64,000 nucleotides of DNA from Phycisphaerae bacterium. Lineage in GTDB: Bacteria > Planctomycetota > Phycisphaerae > UBA1845 > Fen-1342. Location: assembly GCA_017999985.1 (NCBI GenBank), contig JAGNKU010000012.1, positions 62,001 through 126,000 on the forward strand, read 5' to 3'. The notes beneath the pieces are model-generated. The model did not search any database. It was not told the DNA's origin and saw nothing but the letters and a program-made list of their open reading frames with translations. This document shows, one piece after another, positions 8,960-17,422 of this stretch. Numbering within the stretch: position 1 is the stretch's first letter; each line of letters begins with the position of its first letter. The translations under genes and the position numbers were made by a program.

Positions 8960-9865
8960 ATGTCACTGTTGGTCACGGGCTCGATCGGCATCGACACCGT
9001 GGAGACACCGCGCGGCCGCGCGGAGGACGCCCTGGGTGGCTCGGCGGTGTATTTCGCGCTGGCGGCATCGCTGTTCACGCCGGTGCGCATGGTCGGCGTG
9101 GTCGGCGAGGACTTCGACCTGGGCCGCCTGAAGCCGCTGGCGGACCGTGGGGTCGACACGCGCGGCGTCGAGGTGCGCCAGGGGGCGCGGACCTTTCGCT
9201 GGCATGGCAAGTACGTCGGCGCGATGAACGAAGCCGAGACGGTCGACGTGCGGCTGAACGTGCTCGCCGAGCGCGGCGCACCGCTGCCGCCGGAGTTCGC
9301 CGACAGCCGGTTCGTGTTCCTGGCGAACACGCATCCCGCGTTGCAGCGGGAGTTCGCCCGGCGGTTGTCGCACGCCGAGCTGCTCGTGTGCGACACGATG
9401 AACCTGTGGATCGAGAACGAGCCGCACGAGCTGCACAAGACGCTGTCGATCGTGCACGGCCTGGTGCTGAATGAGGGCGAGGCCCGGCTGCTCACGCAGA
9501 AGACGAACCTGGTGACGGCCGGCCGCGAGATTCTGAAGCTCGGCCCGCGCTTCGTGATCATCAAGAAGGGCGAGCACGGCAGCATGCTCGTGTCGCAGGA
9601 CGACCTGTTCCTGATGCCGCCGTATCCGACCGAGAACGTCGTGGACCCGACCGGTTGCGGCGACAGCTTCGCCGGCGGGACCATGGGCTATATCGCGGCG
9701 CAGGGGCGCTGTGACCGGGCGACGCTGCGGGCGGCGATGGCCCGCGGGTCAGTCGTTGGCTCGTATGTCCTGGAGTCGTTCTCGATCGAGGCGCTCAAGC
9801 GCATCACGGCGGCCGACGTGGACAAGCGGCTCGACGACCTGCGCGCGCTGGCGCGCTTCGAGTAG
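8960..9865 (+). CDS. PfkB-family sugar/nucleoside kinase
   Basis: ATP-dependent kinase of the ribokinase/PfkB family, 301 aa. The N-terminus has GSIGIDTVETPRG and GGSAVYFALAASLF, and the family signature DPTGCGDSFAGGTMGYIAAQG holds the catalytic Asp near residue 236. VGVVGEDFDLGRLKPL and FVIIKKGEHGSMLV are also typical. The ATG at 8960 is preceded by AAGGAAGGAG, a near-ideal ribosome site. Phosphate acceptor unknown: family members act on ribose, adenosine, fructose-6-P and others, and no pathway neighbour settles it. The next gene starts 23 bp downstream. Confidence 0.88.
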   Translation: MSLLVTGSIGIDTVETPRGRAEDALGGSAVYFALAASLFTPVRMVGVVGEDFDLGRLKPLADRGVDTRGVEVRQGARTFRWHGKYVGAMNEAETVDVRLNVLAERGAPLPPEFADSRFVFLANTHPALQREFARRLSHAELLVCDTMNLWIENEPHELHKTLSIVHGLVLNEGEARLLTQKTNLVTAGREILKLGPRFVIIKKGEHGSMLVSQDDLFLMPPYPTENVVDPTGCGDSFAGGTMGYIAAQGRCDRATLRAAMARGSVVGSYVLESFSIEALKRITAADVDKRLDDLRALARFE

Positions 9866-9888
9866 TGCACCATCCGGGAGGCACACCC

Positions 9889-10449
9889 GTGCGCACCTTT
9901 GTCGCGATTGACTTGGACCCAGCGGTGCGGCGGCCGCTGATCAAGTTGCTGCGGAGTGACCTGCCACCGGACCGCGAGGTGCGCTGGTGCGCCGAGCACC
10001 AGTTGCACGTCACGCTGAAATTCCTCGGTGAAGTGCGCGATACGCAGATCGCCGCGGTCTGCGACGCGGTGCGGGCCGCCAGCGCGCAGCTCGAGCCGTT
10101 TCCACTGCGCATCCGAGGGCTCGGCTGCTTCCCGGGGCCGCGCAACCCGCGCGTGCTGTGGTGCGGGGTCGATGACCCGACGGGGAGCTGCCGTCAATGG
10201 GTCGAAGCCGCCGACCCGCTCTTTAGCAAGCTGGGCTTCCCGCCGGAGGGCCGGGCCTTCACGCCGCACATCACGCTGGGGCGCAGCCGCTCGACGGCCG
10301 GCGGACGCGTATTCCAGCGGGTGCTCGAGACCGTCGCGCCGCCGGAGACCGACGAGATGACCGTGGACCGCGTGGTGGTGTTCGAGAGCCGGTTGTTGCC
10401 GAGTGGTGCCCAGTATCACCCGATGGCCACGGTAGACCTTGGTCCATAG
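9889..10449 (+). CDS. thpR: RNA 2',3'-cyclic phosphodiesterase (2'-5' RNA ligase family)
   Basis: Member of the 2H phosphoesterase superfamily, 186 aa. The two HxTx motifs that define the active site are HVTLKF near residue 43 and HITLGR near 126. RTFVAIDLDP at the start and GRAFTPHITLG are usual for ThpR. GTG 9889 is preferred over GTG 9865 because GGGAGG lies eight bases before it and the conserved FVAID strand begins immediately. In bacteria these enzymes open 2',3'-cyclic phosphates in RNA; the cellular role is poorly defined. Its 3' end is nine bases from the convergent surface-protein gene. Confidence 0.9.
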   Translation: MRTFVAIDLDPAVRRPLIKLLRSDLPPDREVRWCAEHQLHVTLKFLGEVRDTQIAAVCDAVRAASAQLEPFPLRIRGLGCFPGPRNPRVLWCGVDDPTGSCRQWVEAADPLFSKLGFPPEGRAFTPHITLGRSRSTAGGRVFQRVLETVAPPETDEMTVDRVVVFESRLLPSGAQYHPMATVDLGP

Positions 10450-10458
10450 CGCTCCGTG

Positions 10459-13400
10459 TCAGGGGCACACGATCGGCAGCGAATTCGTCGTCAGCAGCGT
10501 GACGAACGGATTGATGTCGCCGAAGCTTGGATACACGCCGTTGCCGTCGAGGTCGCCGTTCCGCGGATCGCACGCCGGGTACATCGTCAGCCATGCCGGG
10601 TGGTTGGACAGGTACAGCACGAAGGCGTTGATATCGACGAAGTTGACCTGGTCATCGCAGTTCAGGTCGCCGGGGCACGTGGTTGCGCTGACGACGATCG
10701 TCACGCTCTGCGGCGCGTAGACAACCCCGAATTGCACGCCCGGAATCCCGGTCGGCAGATTCACGACGTCGAACTGTGTTCCGGCAAGTGCACCGGTGAG
10801 GACGACGAAACTGTCGCCCGCGACCGGGACGAAGTCATTGGCAAGCGTGACATTGAGCGTGCCGCCGAGCGTGGCGGTGCCGTCGATCTGCAACTGGTCG
10901 TGCGTCGTCGCGGCGTCATAGCCGCCCAGCTCGATCCGCAGCGTGCCCGCCGCCTGCTGCACGAAATCGCCCGCGACGTGCAGGCGTCCCGTGGGAATCC
11001 CTGGTGCGACCGTGCCGGCGGTGTTGCGGACGTTTCCGGTAATTGTCCCGACGCCTTGCAGCGTGCCCCCCGTGGTCAGCTCGACCGTGTTTGCCGTGCC
11101 GCCGCCGGCGGCCGTGCCAACCGTGACGCTACCGCCGTTCAGACTCACTGTGCCGGCGCTCCACAGCAGCAGCCGGCTGTGGGCCCAGACCACGGCTTCA
11201 TCGTTCACGTTCAGTGTGCCGCTGCCGCCGGCGCTGTCCGGCAGCCCGCCCAGGCTGAGCGTGCCGCCGACATCCCACAGCGACGCAGCGCCGGTGACGG
11301 TCGCGATGCCGTTCGAGCCGGGCATGCGTCCCAGAATGCCGTCAAGCCCGTTGGTGATCTGGCCGCCGCTGTCAATGTGGAGCGTACCGTCGCCAAACCA
11401 GCCGACCGTGAACACGCCGTCTTGGTCCCAGCGCGAGCCGCCGCCGGAGACCGTCGCCACGCCGACGCCCTCGGCGTACATGCCGATCAGCGCGCTGCTG
11501 CTGGTGGGGGAGTCGCTCTTGAATGAACGGACGTCGGCCCCGGCGAGCACTTCCAGCTCACCCGTACCATACCGCCCCACCTGTACCTGTCGCGTGCTGG
11601 TGTAGCTCGCCGTATCGCCGGTCACGACCAAGTGACCCTGCGCGGTCTGCCAGATGCCCAGGCCCGTGCCATCCGCGCTGGCGGTGGCACCGTTCTGGAT
11701 AGTCACCCAGCCTTCGCTCCCCGATTGCTCGGCGGCGTACAGCCATCCGCTGGTGGACGACAGCGTCGCGCCGTCATCGAGCAGCAGTGTGCCGATGCCC
11801 TCGCGGCCAATCAGCACGCCGCGGCTCGTGGCGGTGATGCTTGACGTCGAGCCCGTGACGACGATGTCGCCGGTTGAGTCGCCAAAGGTCGCGGACAGGA
11901 CGCCCGGCGTGACGATGCTGCCGCCAGCCTGCACGTTCAGATCGGCATCGCCGCTGACGCCCACGATGACGATCCCCGCCTCCGTCTCGCACCGCGAATC
12001 CGGGCCGGTCACGATCAGCTCTGCATACGCGCCGGGGAGTTCTCCCAGCTTCAGATCGTTGGTGGTTTTGACCAATCCGCCCTCCTCGACCAGCAGCGTC
12101 GCCGTCCCTTCACGCCCCATGTCCAGGAAGTCGGTTGACACCCAGGTCGAGCCCGCGCCGGTCACGGTCGCGCTGCCGCTTGCGCCGGCGCCGAAGGCCA
12201 GAAACGCATGTATGTTAGTCACGTCCGCGTCCGAGGCGATGGTGAGCGCCCCGATCCCGCTGATGCCGACGGCCAAGTCCCATGTGCTCATTGTGGCGCC
12301 GGTCTCCAGTGTGACTTCGCCTTGGCTATCCGCCCACTCGCCGAGCTTCGTGACGCTGCTGTTCAACGTGGCACCGTCGGCCAGCCCGACCAGGCCAGCG
12401 CCGTAAATGCCGACATCGAGATAGCCGAATGCGGGATCGAGATTGAGCTGCGTTCCCACGCCACTGAGCTGCAGTTCGCCGTAGGCATCCGCCGGATCGC
12501 CCAGGCCGGCGTAGCGCGCGTTGAGCACGCCGTTCGTTACCGCGAGGGTCGCGCCGTAGTACGGCAGGACGCCGACTTTGAGCGAGTACTCATCGCTCAG
12601 CGTGTACGTGAATCCGCCGAGATCCAGCGCCACGTTGCCGTCCTGCACGATGGTGCTCCCGTGCGCCGCGTCCTGCGAAAAGGTGACCGTGTAGCTCTCC
12701 GGCAGGTTGAAGATAGCGCGCTGCCCTGGGCCGGGCGGGCCGGCCGGCGTCCAGTTCTGCGGGTCATCAAAATAGCCGCCATACGGGTTGGACCAGACCA
12801 GCTCACCGACGGTCAGGATCACCAGGCCGTTGTCGCCGTCGGCGACGTACAGCCGTCCGTTGGCGAGAGCTGCCCGACGGGCGAACCCGCCAGTGTTGTA
12901 GTTGCCTACGCAATACGGGCTCAGCGGGTCCGCGACATTGACGACCCAGACGCCCCAGTCCGCCGCAGTCACGTACGCAAGCTGCCCGTCCACGAGGATA
13001 CTCTGCGCCGGGCCGATGTTCGCGCACGCGCCGAGCAGCGTTGGCAGGTTGGGGTCGGACACGTCGAGAATCTCGAGCCCGGCCCACTCGCTGGCAAGAT
13101 ACGCGCGGTCGCCCACGACGGCGACATCGCGCGCCGGTCCGCCCGTGGCATAGTGCGCGATTCGCGTCGGATTCTGCGGATCGGCAACATCGATGATCTC
13201 CAGTCCCGGGTCGGCGTTGGCGAGATAGACGCAGTTGCCCGCCACCGCGATGCCCAGCGCGTAGCCGGGCGCGGCGGGATCCTGCCACTGCCCGACGAGC
13301 TGGGGTGCGAACGGATCGGATATGTTTATCACCAGCAAGCTCTGATGGTCGTCCGCGACGTAGGCATAGTCGCCTGCGACCACGACGTCGCGGGCCGCGC

Positions 13401-14712
13401 AGCCTGTAGGCGCGTGGCCGATGCGCTCCGGATACACCGGATCGCTCGCGTCAATCACGCCCAGGCCCGCGCAACCGTCGGCGAGATACGCGTAGTTGCC
13501 GGTTTTCGTCAGGCCCCAGCCGTATTCGTACGTGTTGACCCCGCCGAGCCAGTCACTGTAGGCCGGTTCAGACGCGTCGAGAATCTGCATGCCGCCGCCG
13601 GACTCTCCATCCGAGATGTACACCAGGTTGCCATCCACGGCCACGTCCGTCACCGGCCCGCACATAAACTGGCGCGTGCCGGCGACCCAGGATGCGGCCG
13701 GGGGGGCCGAGATGTCGAAGATCTGGAGCCCGCGCGCGCCGTCGGCGACGAACGCATGTCCCGCCGCGAGTGCGACATCGTTGGCCGAGCCGTCCGTGTT
13801 CGCGCCGTCGGCGCGGAAGGGCGCCGCCGGATCGGTGATGTCCACGATCGCGAGTCCCTCCCACAGCGTCGCGACATAGGCGTAATTGCCAGAGAGTGAC
13901 ACGGTCTCCGCGATGCCCCACGTCTCACAAGCGCCCACCCAGACCGGATTGGCCGGATCCGCGATGCTGAGAATCTGTAACCCGCCGGAGTAGCCGGCAG
14001 CGACGTAGGCGTACGGGCCATCCACCGCCACGCCGTTCGCGTCGTCCGGTAGCGCCGTGTACTCGCCGGCGACGAACGGTGCGGCCGGGTCCGATATGTC
14101 GATGATCTGCAGCCCACCCGGTCCGTCGGCCACAAACGCGTAGCCGCCGGCGATGGCCACGCCCCGCGCATCCACCGGCGTGTCACAGTGGCCGACCACA
14201 AAGGGCGCAGCCACCTCGGACACGTCGACGATCTGCAGGCCATCGACGCCGCCGGCGACATAGGCGTAGGAGCCATCCAGGCGCACGTCCCACACGTAGC
14301 CCAGCCACCCCGCGAGACCCAGGGGCATCGGTGCCGCCGGGTCGCTGACGTCGAGGATCTGGAGCCCCGCCCACGCATTGGCCACGTACGCGTAGTTGCC
14401 GGACACACGCACGCCCCGCACCAGGTCCAGCAGCTCGGCGGAGCGGCCGACGAAGTACGGCGCGTCGGGCGTCGACACGTCGAAGATCCCCAGCGTATGG
14501 CCCACTCCGACGTAAGCTGTTGTGCCACAAATATCTATGGCATAGCTGGGGCCGCCCCACTGCCCGATCTGCTGAATCGTGACATCGGCCGCGGCGGCGG
14601 GGATGAAGGTGGTGGAGATGACGGTCGCGATGCACGTGGCGCCGTGCAGTCCGCGCCGCCAGAGGGGGTTGTGCCGGGTGTTGCTTGTGTGATTGTGCGT
14701 GATGGTTGGCAT
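10459..14712 (-). CDS. Giant secreted double beta-propeller/beta-repeat protein with dockerin-like tail
   Basis: 1,417 aa, starting at ATG 14712 behind AAGGAGCG. A Sec signal peptide follows (Leu-Trp-Arg-Arg, then CIATVISTTFIPAAAA). Residues ~45-660 are 14 LVIVD-type repeats of ~44 aa (pattern YAYVA...GLQILDVSDPAAP), enough for two seven-bladed propellers. After FDDPQNWTPAGPPGPG come ~550 residues of Gly/Thr-rich beta repeats (for example LLVEEGGLVKTTNDLKLGE) like autotransporter passenger repeats. A ~110-residue module (TVAPGIPTGRLHV to YAPQSVTIVV) leads to a paired Ca-binding dockerin-like repeat and the final residues LPIVCP. No enzyme motif seen; an adhesive or surface-layer role is inferred. 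Confidence 0.82.
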   Translation of the reverse strand: MPTITHNHTSNTRHNPLWRRGLHGATCIATVISTTFIPAAAADVTIQQIGQWGGPSYAIDICGTTAYVGVGHTLGIFDVSTPDAPYFVGRSAELLDLVRGVRVSGNYAYVANAWAGLQILDVSDPAAPMPLGLAGWLGYVWDVRLDGSYAYVAGGVDGLQIVDVSEVAAPFVVGHCDTPVDARGVAIAGGYAFVADGPGGLQIIDISDPAAPFVAGEYTALPDDANGVAVDGPYAYVAAGYSGGLQILSIADPANPVWVGACETWGIAETVSLSGNYAYVATLWEGLAIVDITDPAAPFRADGANTDGSANDVALAAGHAFVADGARGLQIFDISAPPAASWVAGTRQFMCGPVTDVAVDGNLVYISDGESGGGMQILDASEPAYSDWLGGVNTYEYGWGLTKTGNYAYLADGCAGLGVIDASDPVYPERIGHAPTGCAARDVVVAGDYAYVADDHQSLLVINISDPFAPQLVGQWQDPAAPGYALGIAVAGNCVYLANADPGLEIIDVADPQNPTRIAHYATGGPARDVAVVGDRAYLASEWAGLEILDVSDPNLPTLLGACANIGPAQSILVDGQLAYVTAADWGVWVVNVADPLSPYCVGNYNTGGFARRAALANGRLYVADGDNGLVILTVGELVWSNPYGGYFDDPQNWTPAGPPGPGQRAIFNLPESYTVTFSQDAAHGSTIVQDGNVALDLGGFTYTLSDEYSLKVGVLPYYGATLAVTNGVLNARYAGLGDPADAYGELQLSGVGTQLNLDPAFGYLDVGIYGAGLVGLADGATLNSSVTKLGEWADSQGEVTLETGATMSTWDLAVGISGIGALTIASDADVTNIHAFLAFGAGASGSATVTGAGSTWVSTDFLDMGREGTATLLVEEGGLVKTTNDLKLGELPGAYAELIVTGPDSRCETEAGIVIVGVSGDADLNVQAGGSIVTPGVLSATFGDSTGDIVVTGSTSSITATSRGVLIGREGIGTLLLDDGATLSSTSGWLYAAEQSGSEGWVTIQNGATASADGTGLGIWQTAQGHLVVTGDTASYTSTRQVQVGRYGTGELEVLAGADVRSFKSDSPTSSSALIGMYAEGVGVATVSGGGSRWDQDGVFTVGWFGDGTLHIDSGGQITNGLDGILGRMPGSNGIATVTGAASLWDVGGTLSLGGLPDSAGGSGTLNVNDEAVVWAHSRLLLWSAGTVSLNGGSVTVGTAAGGGTANTVELTTGGTLQGVGTITGNVRNTAGTVAPGIPTGRLHVAGDFVQQAAGTLRIELGGYDAATTHDQLQIDGTATLGGTLNVTLANDFVPVAGDSFVVLTGALAGTQFDVVNLPTGIPGVQFGVVYAPQSVTIVVSATTCPGDLNCDDQVNFVDINAFVLYLSNHPAWLTMYPACDPRNGDLDGNGVYPSFGDINPFVTLLTTNSLPIVCP

Positions 14713-14879
14713 GGCTCGCTCCTTGCCCGTGAGGTGAAATGCGCCCGCGGCCAGGTCCGCTCCCCGATGTCGCGGGATGGGCTGCATGTCCAGGGGGCTG
14801 GTGCGCCCCGTACGCAGCGGATGATCCTCCATCCGTTATATGGCCTTGATTCGGCTGGTTTCTGACAAAATCAGCGCGG

Positions 14880-14911
14880 CCGGCGCGCCCCGGTGGCCGG
14901 GGCGCGCCGGC
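14880..14911. terminator. Strong GC hairpin
   Basis: Thirteen-base-pair perfect stem (arms 14880-14891 and 14899-14910 plus one outer pair) around a 7-base loop, with no T-run on either strand. Together with the hairpin at 14930-14960 it fills the gap downstream of the 154-aa dockerin gene and probably stops or protects its transcript. Confidence 0.45.
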
Positions 14912-14929
14912 GTGGCAGGTTGCCCGCCG

Positions 14930-14960
14930 TGAGCCCCCTCCCGGGCGGCGAGGGGGCTCA
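14930..14960 (-). terminator. Hairpin 14 bases after the small dockerin gene
   Basis: Ten-base-pair perfect inverted repeat (TGAGCCCCCT and its complement) just after the stop codon of the minus-strand gene at 14974. There is no T-run, so it may act as a 3' stabiliser or a factor-dependent terminator. Confidence 0.5.
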
Positions 14961-14973
14961 GTCGATAGGTGCG

Positions 14974-15438
14974 CTACGGACAGACGATGGGCAGTGGATT
15001 CGTGGTCAACAGGGTGACAAACGGATTGATGTCTCCGAAGCTGGGATAGGTGCCATCGCCGTTGACATCGCCGTTTTGCGGATTACACGCGGGGTATGCC
15101 GTCGCCCACGCGATGTAATTTGACAAGTACAGCACGAACGGGTTGATGTCGCGGAAGTCCACGAGTCCGTCGCAGTTGAGATCGCCCGGGCAACTCTCCG
15201 GCGCGGCAACCACCCCGGCCCAGAATCCGCCGACCAGAACGTAGTCGCCGCCGGTCATCACGACGCCTGCGTCCGGCTGGCCGATTGTACCGGAGATCTC
15301 GTAGTCGCCGCCGTAGCCCCACATGTCGCCACCGCCGTCGACGGTGTGCCATGGTAGTTCGTATGTCTGGGCGGCAGCGGGATTCAGGACAAGCGCGATC
15401 ACCGCGAGCACCAGAAACCCCATAGAGCTTGCTTGCAT
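14974..15438 (-). CDS. Small secreted dockerin-like protein
   Basis: 154 aa from ATG 15438, chosen because CAGGAGGAA sits nine bases upstream; the longer frame start lacks one. Signal peptide MQASSMGFLVLAVIALVLNP ending AAA-Q. The mature part opens with a short motif, WHTVDGGGDMWGYGGDYEIS then GTIGQPDAGVVMTGGDYVLV, a pattern I know as a compact cap next to planctomycete sorting tails. It then has CPGDLNCDGLVDFRDINPF and GDVNGDGTYPSFGDINPF, two Ca-binding dockerin-like loops, ending LPIVCP. The tail is nearly the same as in the proteins at 10459 and 17423. Almost nothing but signal, cap and tail, so it may be a small wall-associated partner. Function unknown. Confidence 0.8.
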   Translation of the reverse strand: MQASSMGFLVLAVIALVLNPAAAQTYELPWHTVDGGGDMWGYGGDYEISGTIGQPDAGVVMTGGDYVLVGGFWAGVVAAPESCPGDLNCDGLVDFRDINPFVLYLSNYIAWATAYPACNPQNGDVNGDGTYPSFGDINPFVTLLTTNPLPIVCP

Positions 15439-15454
15439 GACAGGCTTCCTCCTG

Positions 15455-15482
15455 GTTGCCGAAGTCACACGGCTCCGGCAAC
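15455..15482 (-). terminator. Short hairpin after the tail-fibre-like gene
   Basis: Seven-base-pair inverted repeat (GTTGCCG at 15455-15461, CGGCAAC at 15476-15482) 14 bases past the stop of the minus-strand gene at 15497, and just before the ribosome site of the next gene. Weak: short stem, 14-base loop, no T-run. Confidence 0.3.
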
Positions 15483-15496
15483 GGTTGTGCTCGCGG

Positions 15497-16933
15497 TCAA
15501 TCCAGCACGATTACGGACACGTAGCCGTACTCGTTGAAGTTCCAGTTCCCGTTGCCGTCGTCGTCGCCGACCATTCCGACGTCGTAGGTACCAGCCGCGA
15601 GGCCGCTGATGACGGCACTGAGCCCCATCGTGACGCGCGTATTCTGCTGAACCAGGTTGTTGAGAATCCCGCCTCCCACAGTGGTGGGTACGGCCCCGCT
15701 GCCGTTCACGCGGTAGCCGATGTACAGATCGAGGCCGCCGGCCCCTCCGGCGACCGTCGTGCCGAACGCCTTGTGCGCGGTGACGTGGATCTTCTGGCCG
15801 GCCGTGATGGTGACCGTTACGAACGGCGTGAGGAATTGCGTGGTCGCCGTGGGGCTATTGCCGATCCCGCTGGTGAACCCCGTGGTCGTGGTCGGCAACG
15901 GCTGCCAGCTTCCGGTGCCGGAGGCATCGCTGGTCAGCACCCGTCCCTCGGCGGCCCCGGTCGGCATCTGAAACCCCGTCATCTTGGCCGTGCCCGCGAC
16001 CTCCAATTTGGTCGCCGGCGATGACGTACCGATGCCTACGTTTCCGGAGAAATACCCACGTCCGTCGAAGTAGCCACCCCACCCGTCGGCTGCACTCGCT
16101 TCGCCCAATACGCCTATACCGCCAGCATTGGTCGCCCAGCCCCACACACCGGCGCCACTGTTGCCATCGGCGCGGCCGAACACACCATACTGGCCAACTG
16201 CGGGCGAGTAGCCAATGACCCCCGCGTAGGCAGTGCTGATGCCGAGCACGCCTGCGCCGATGACGTCGGTGGATTCGCCGCGTACGCCGGCCCGGTCCGC
16301 AAAGCCGAATGTGGCTGGCCCCGCCTGGATGCCACGGATCGCCGTGTCCTGGGATGTCGTGCTGGTGTTGGTGATCGAGAACACGTACCCATCCACGGAT
16401 GCAGTGCCCGCCCAGGGCAGGCGCAGTCCAAGCGCGTACGGCGTACCCGTCAATGGCTGCCGCGGGCTTAACGTCGTGTACCCGCCGCCGACGCCGCAAT
16501 TTCCGAGGGCCCCGCCCGGCCGGACGGCGATCTCCAACTCGCGGGCGTCGCCGCCGAACTGGGCGCCGAAGTCGATCTCCACCGTGAACAGTCCGTCGAA
16601 GCACTCAACGTTGTCCACGCAGATCGGCCCGGCCACCAGCACCCCCAGATCGTCGTACAGGTTGAACCGCATGTCGTACTCGCCATTGGCCGGAAGGCCG
16701 GCAACCTGGAGGGCGCCCTGATAGGTGAATCCCGTGCCCACCGGTCCAGCCCGGTCCCCGTCCAGTTCGGGTGCCTGTGGCTCCAGGTCGCCCGGCTTGA
16801 TGGGCTCGCCCGTCAAGGCCTGGAGTCCCGCAGCGGGATCACTCGTCACGGCCTTCTCCTGTGCCCGTACGCTGGTGAACCATGGCACCACCCCAATCAC
16901 CCCAATGCTTGTCAGAATCCAGCGTCGCTTCAT
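15497..16933 (-). CDS. Secreted tail-fibre-like repeat protein
   Basis: 478 aa from ATG 16933, behind AAAGGAGG. The signal peptide is MKRRWILTSIGVIGVVPWFT ending VRA-Q. Residues ~55-170 hold a conserved head, GFTYQGALQVAGLPANGEYD with RFNLYDDLG, then QPLTGTPYALGLR. The middle has Gly-rich degenerate repeats (GVLGISTAYAGVIGYSPAVG, GVFGRADGNSGAGVWGWAT), followed by VGIGTSSPATKLEVAG, the linker found in phage tail fibres and many bacterial surface proteins. The C-terminus is a jelly-roll-like domain (ITAGQKIHVTAHKAFG to YGYVSVIVLD). It lacks the dockerin-like tail of its neighbours. Likely trimeric surface fibre (inferred); ligand unknown. Confidence 0.72.
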   Translation of the reverse strand: MKRRWILTSIGVIGVVPWFTSVRAQEKAVTSDPAAGLQALTGEPIKPGDLEPQAPELDGDRAGPVGTGFTYQGALQVAGLPANGEYDMRFNLYDDLGVLVAGPICVDNVECFDGLFTVEIDFGAQFGGDARELEIAVRPGGALGNCGVGGGYTTLSPRQPLTGTPYALGLRLPWAGTASVDGYVFSITNTSTTSQDTAIRGIQAGPATFGFADRAGVRGESTDVIGAGVLGISTAYAGVIGYSPAVGQYGVFGRADGNSGAGVWGWATNAGGIGVLGEASAADGWGGYFDGRGYFSGNVGIGTSSPATKLEVAGTAKMTGFQMPTGAAEGRVLTSDASGTGSWQPLPTTTTGFTSGIGNSPTATTQFLTPFVTVTITAGQKIHVTAHKAFGTTVAGGAGGLDLYIGYRVNGSGAVPTTVGGGILNNLVQQNTRVTMGLSAVISGLAAGTYDVGMVGDDDGNGNWNFNEYGYVSVIVLD

Positions 16934-17422
16934 GGTCGATGCCTCCTTTGAAATGACGACCACTATCGAGACCGGACGCCCCGGCGCCGCTCGACTTTGT
17001 CACCCGCCCCCGAGGCGGGATCGTGTGTCCACCAAGGCACGCCGACCGAGGCCGGCGTGCGACCCTGCACAAAGTGCCACCGGCGTGACCCAGCGCATGT
17101 GGTCAATTGACACCGGCGGACCTCAGGCCGCGCCGCACTGCGAACGGAACATCTCTGAACGGCCCAATGACGACCGGCCACCGACTCGGCTCAAGACTGC
17201 GCGTAACTGATGCGGGTCGGCGTGGATGTGAGGTCGTTGCGGAGACGCGGTTTGGCCCACTTGGCGCCCCCGTCGCCTCTTCCAATCCAAGAGCGCATGC
17301 TAAGACACAGCCGGCGCGGAGTCAACGCAAATGCGCTGCCGCGCCGGGTACCGCCTGAGTACGCACGGAGGCCGGTCCCAGGCAGGCCGGCCTCCGCGCG
17401 GCGAATTCCCGACCGCGTTCTG
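16934..17422. other. 489-bp intergenic region between two secreted-protein genes
   Basis: Holds the ribosome site of the 15497-16933 gene at its left end and a 10-bp hairpin (17366-17396) after the stop of the gene at 17423. The rest (about 16,950-17,360) shows no convincing coding frame: the open frames here run into antisense shadows of the neighbours. No clear -35/-10 pair was found on the minus strand. Confidence 0.4.
17366..17396 (-). terminator. Hairpin after the beta-repeat dockerin gene
   Basis: CGGAGGCCGG at 17366-17375 and its exact complement at 17387-17396, 11-base loop, 26 bases beyond the stop codon of the minus-strand gene at 17423. No T-run. Confidence 0.5.

Noticed and set aside
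12208..13899. 563-aa plus-strand open frame inside the propeller gene
   Set aside because: Arg/Val/Asp/Ala-rich sequence with no recognisable motif; lies fully within the minus-strand LVIVD repeats.
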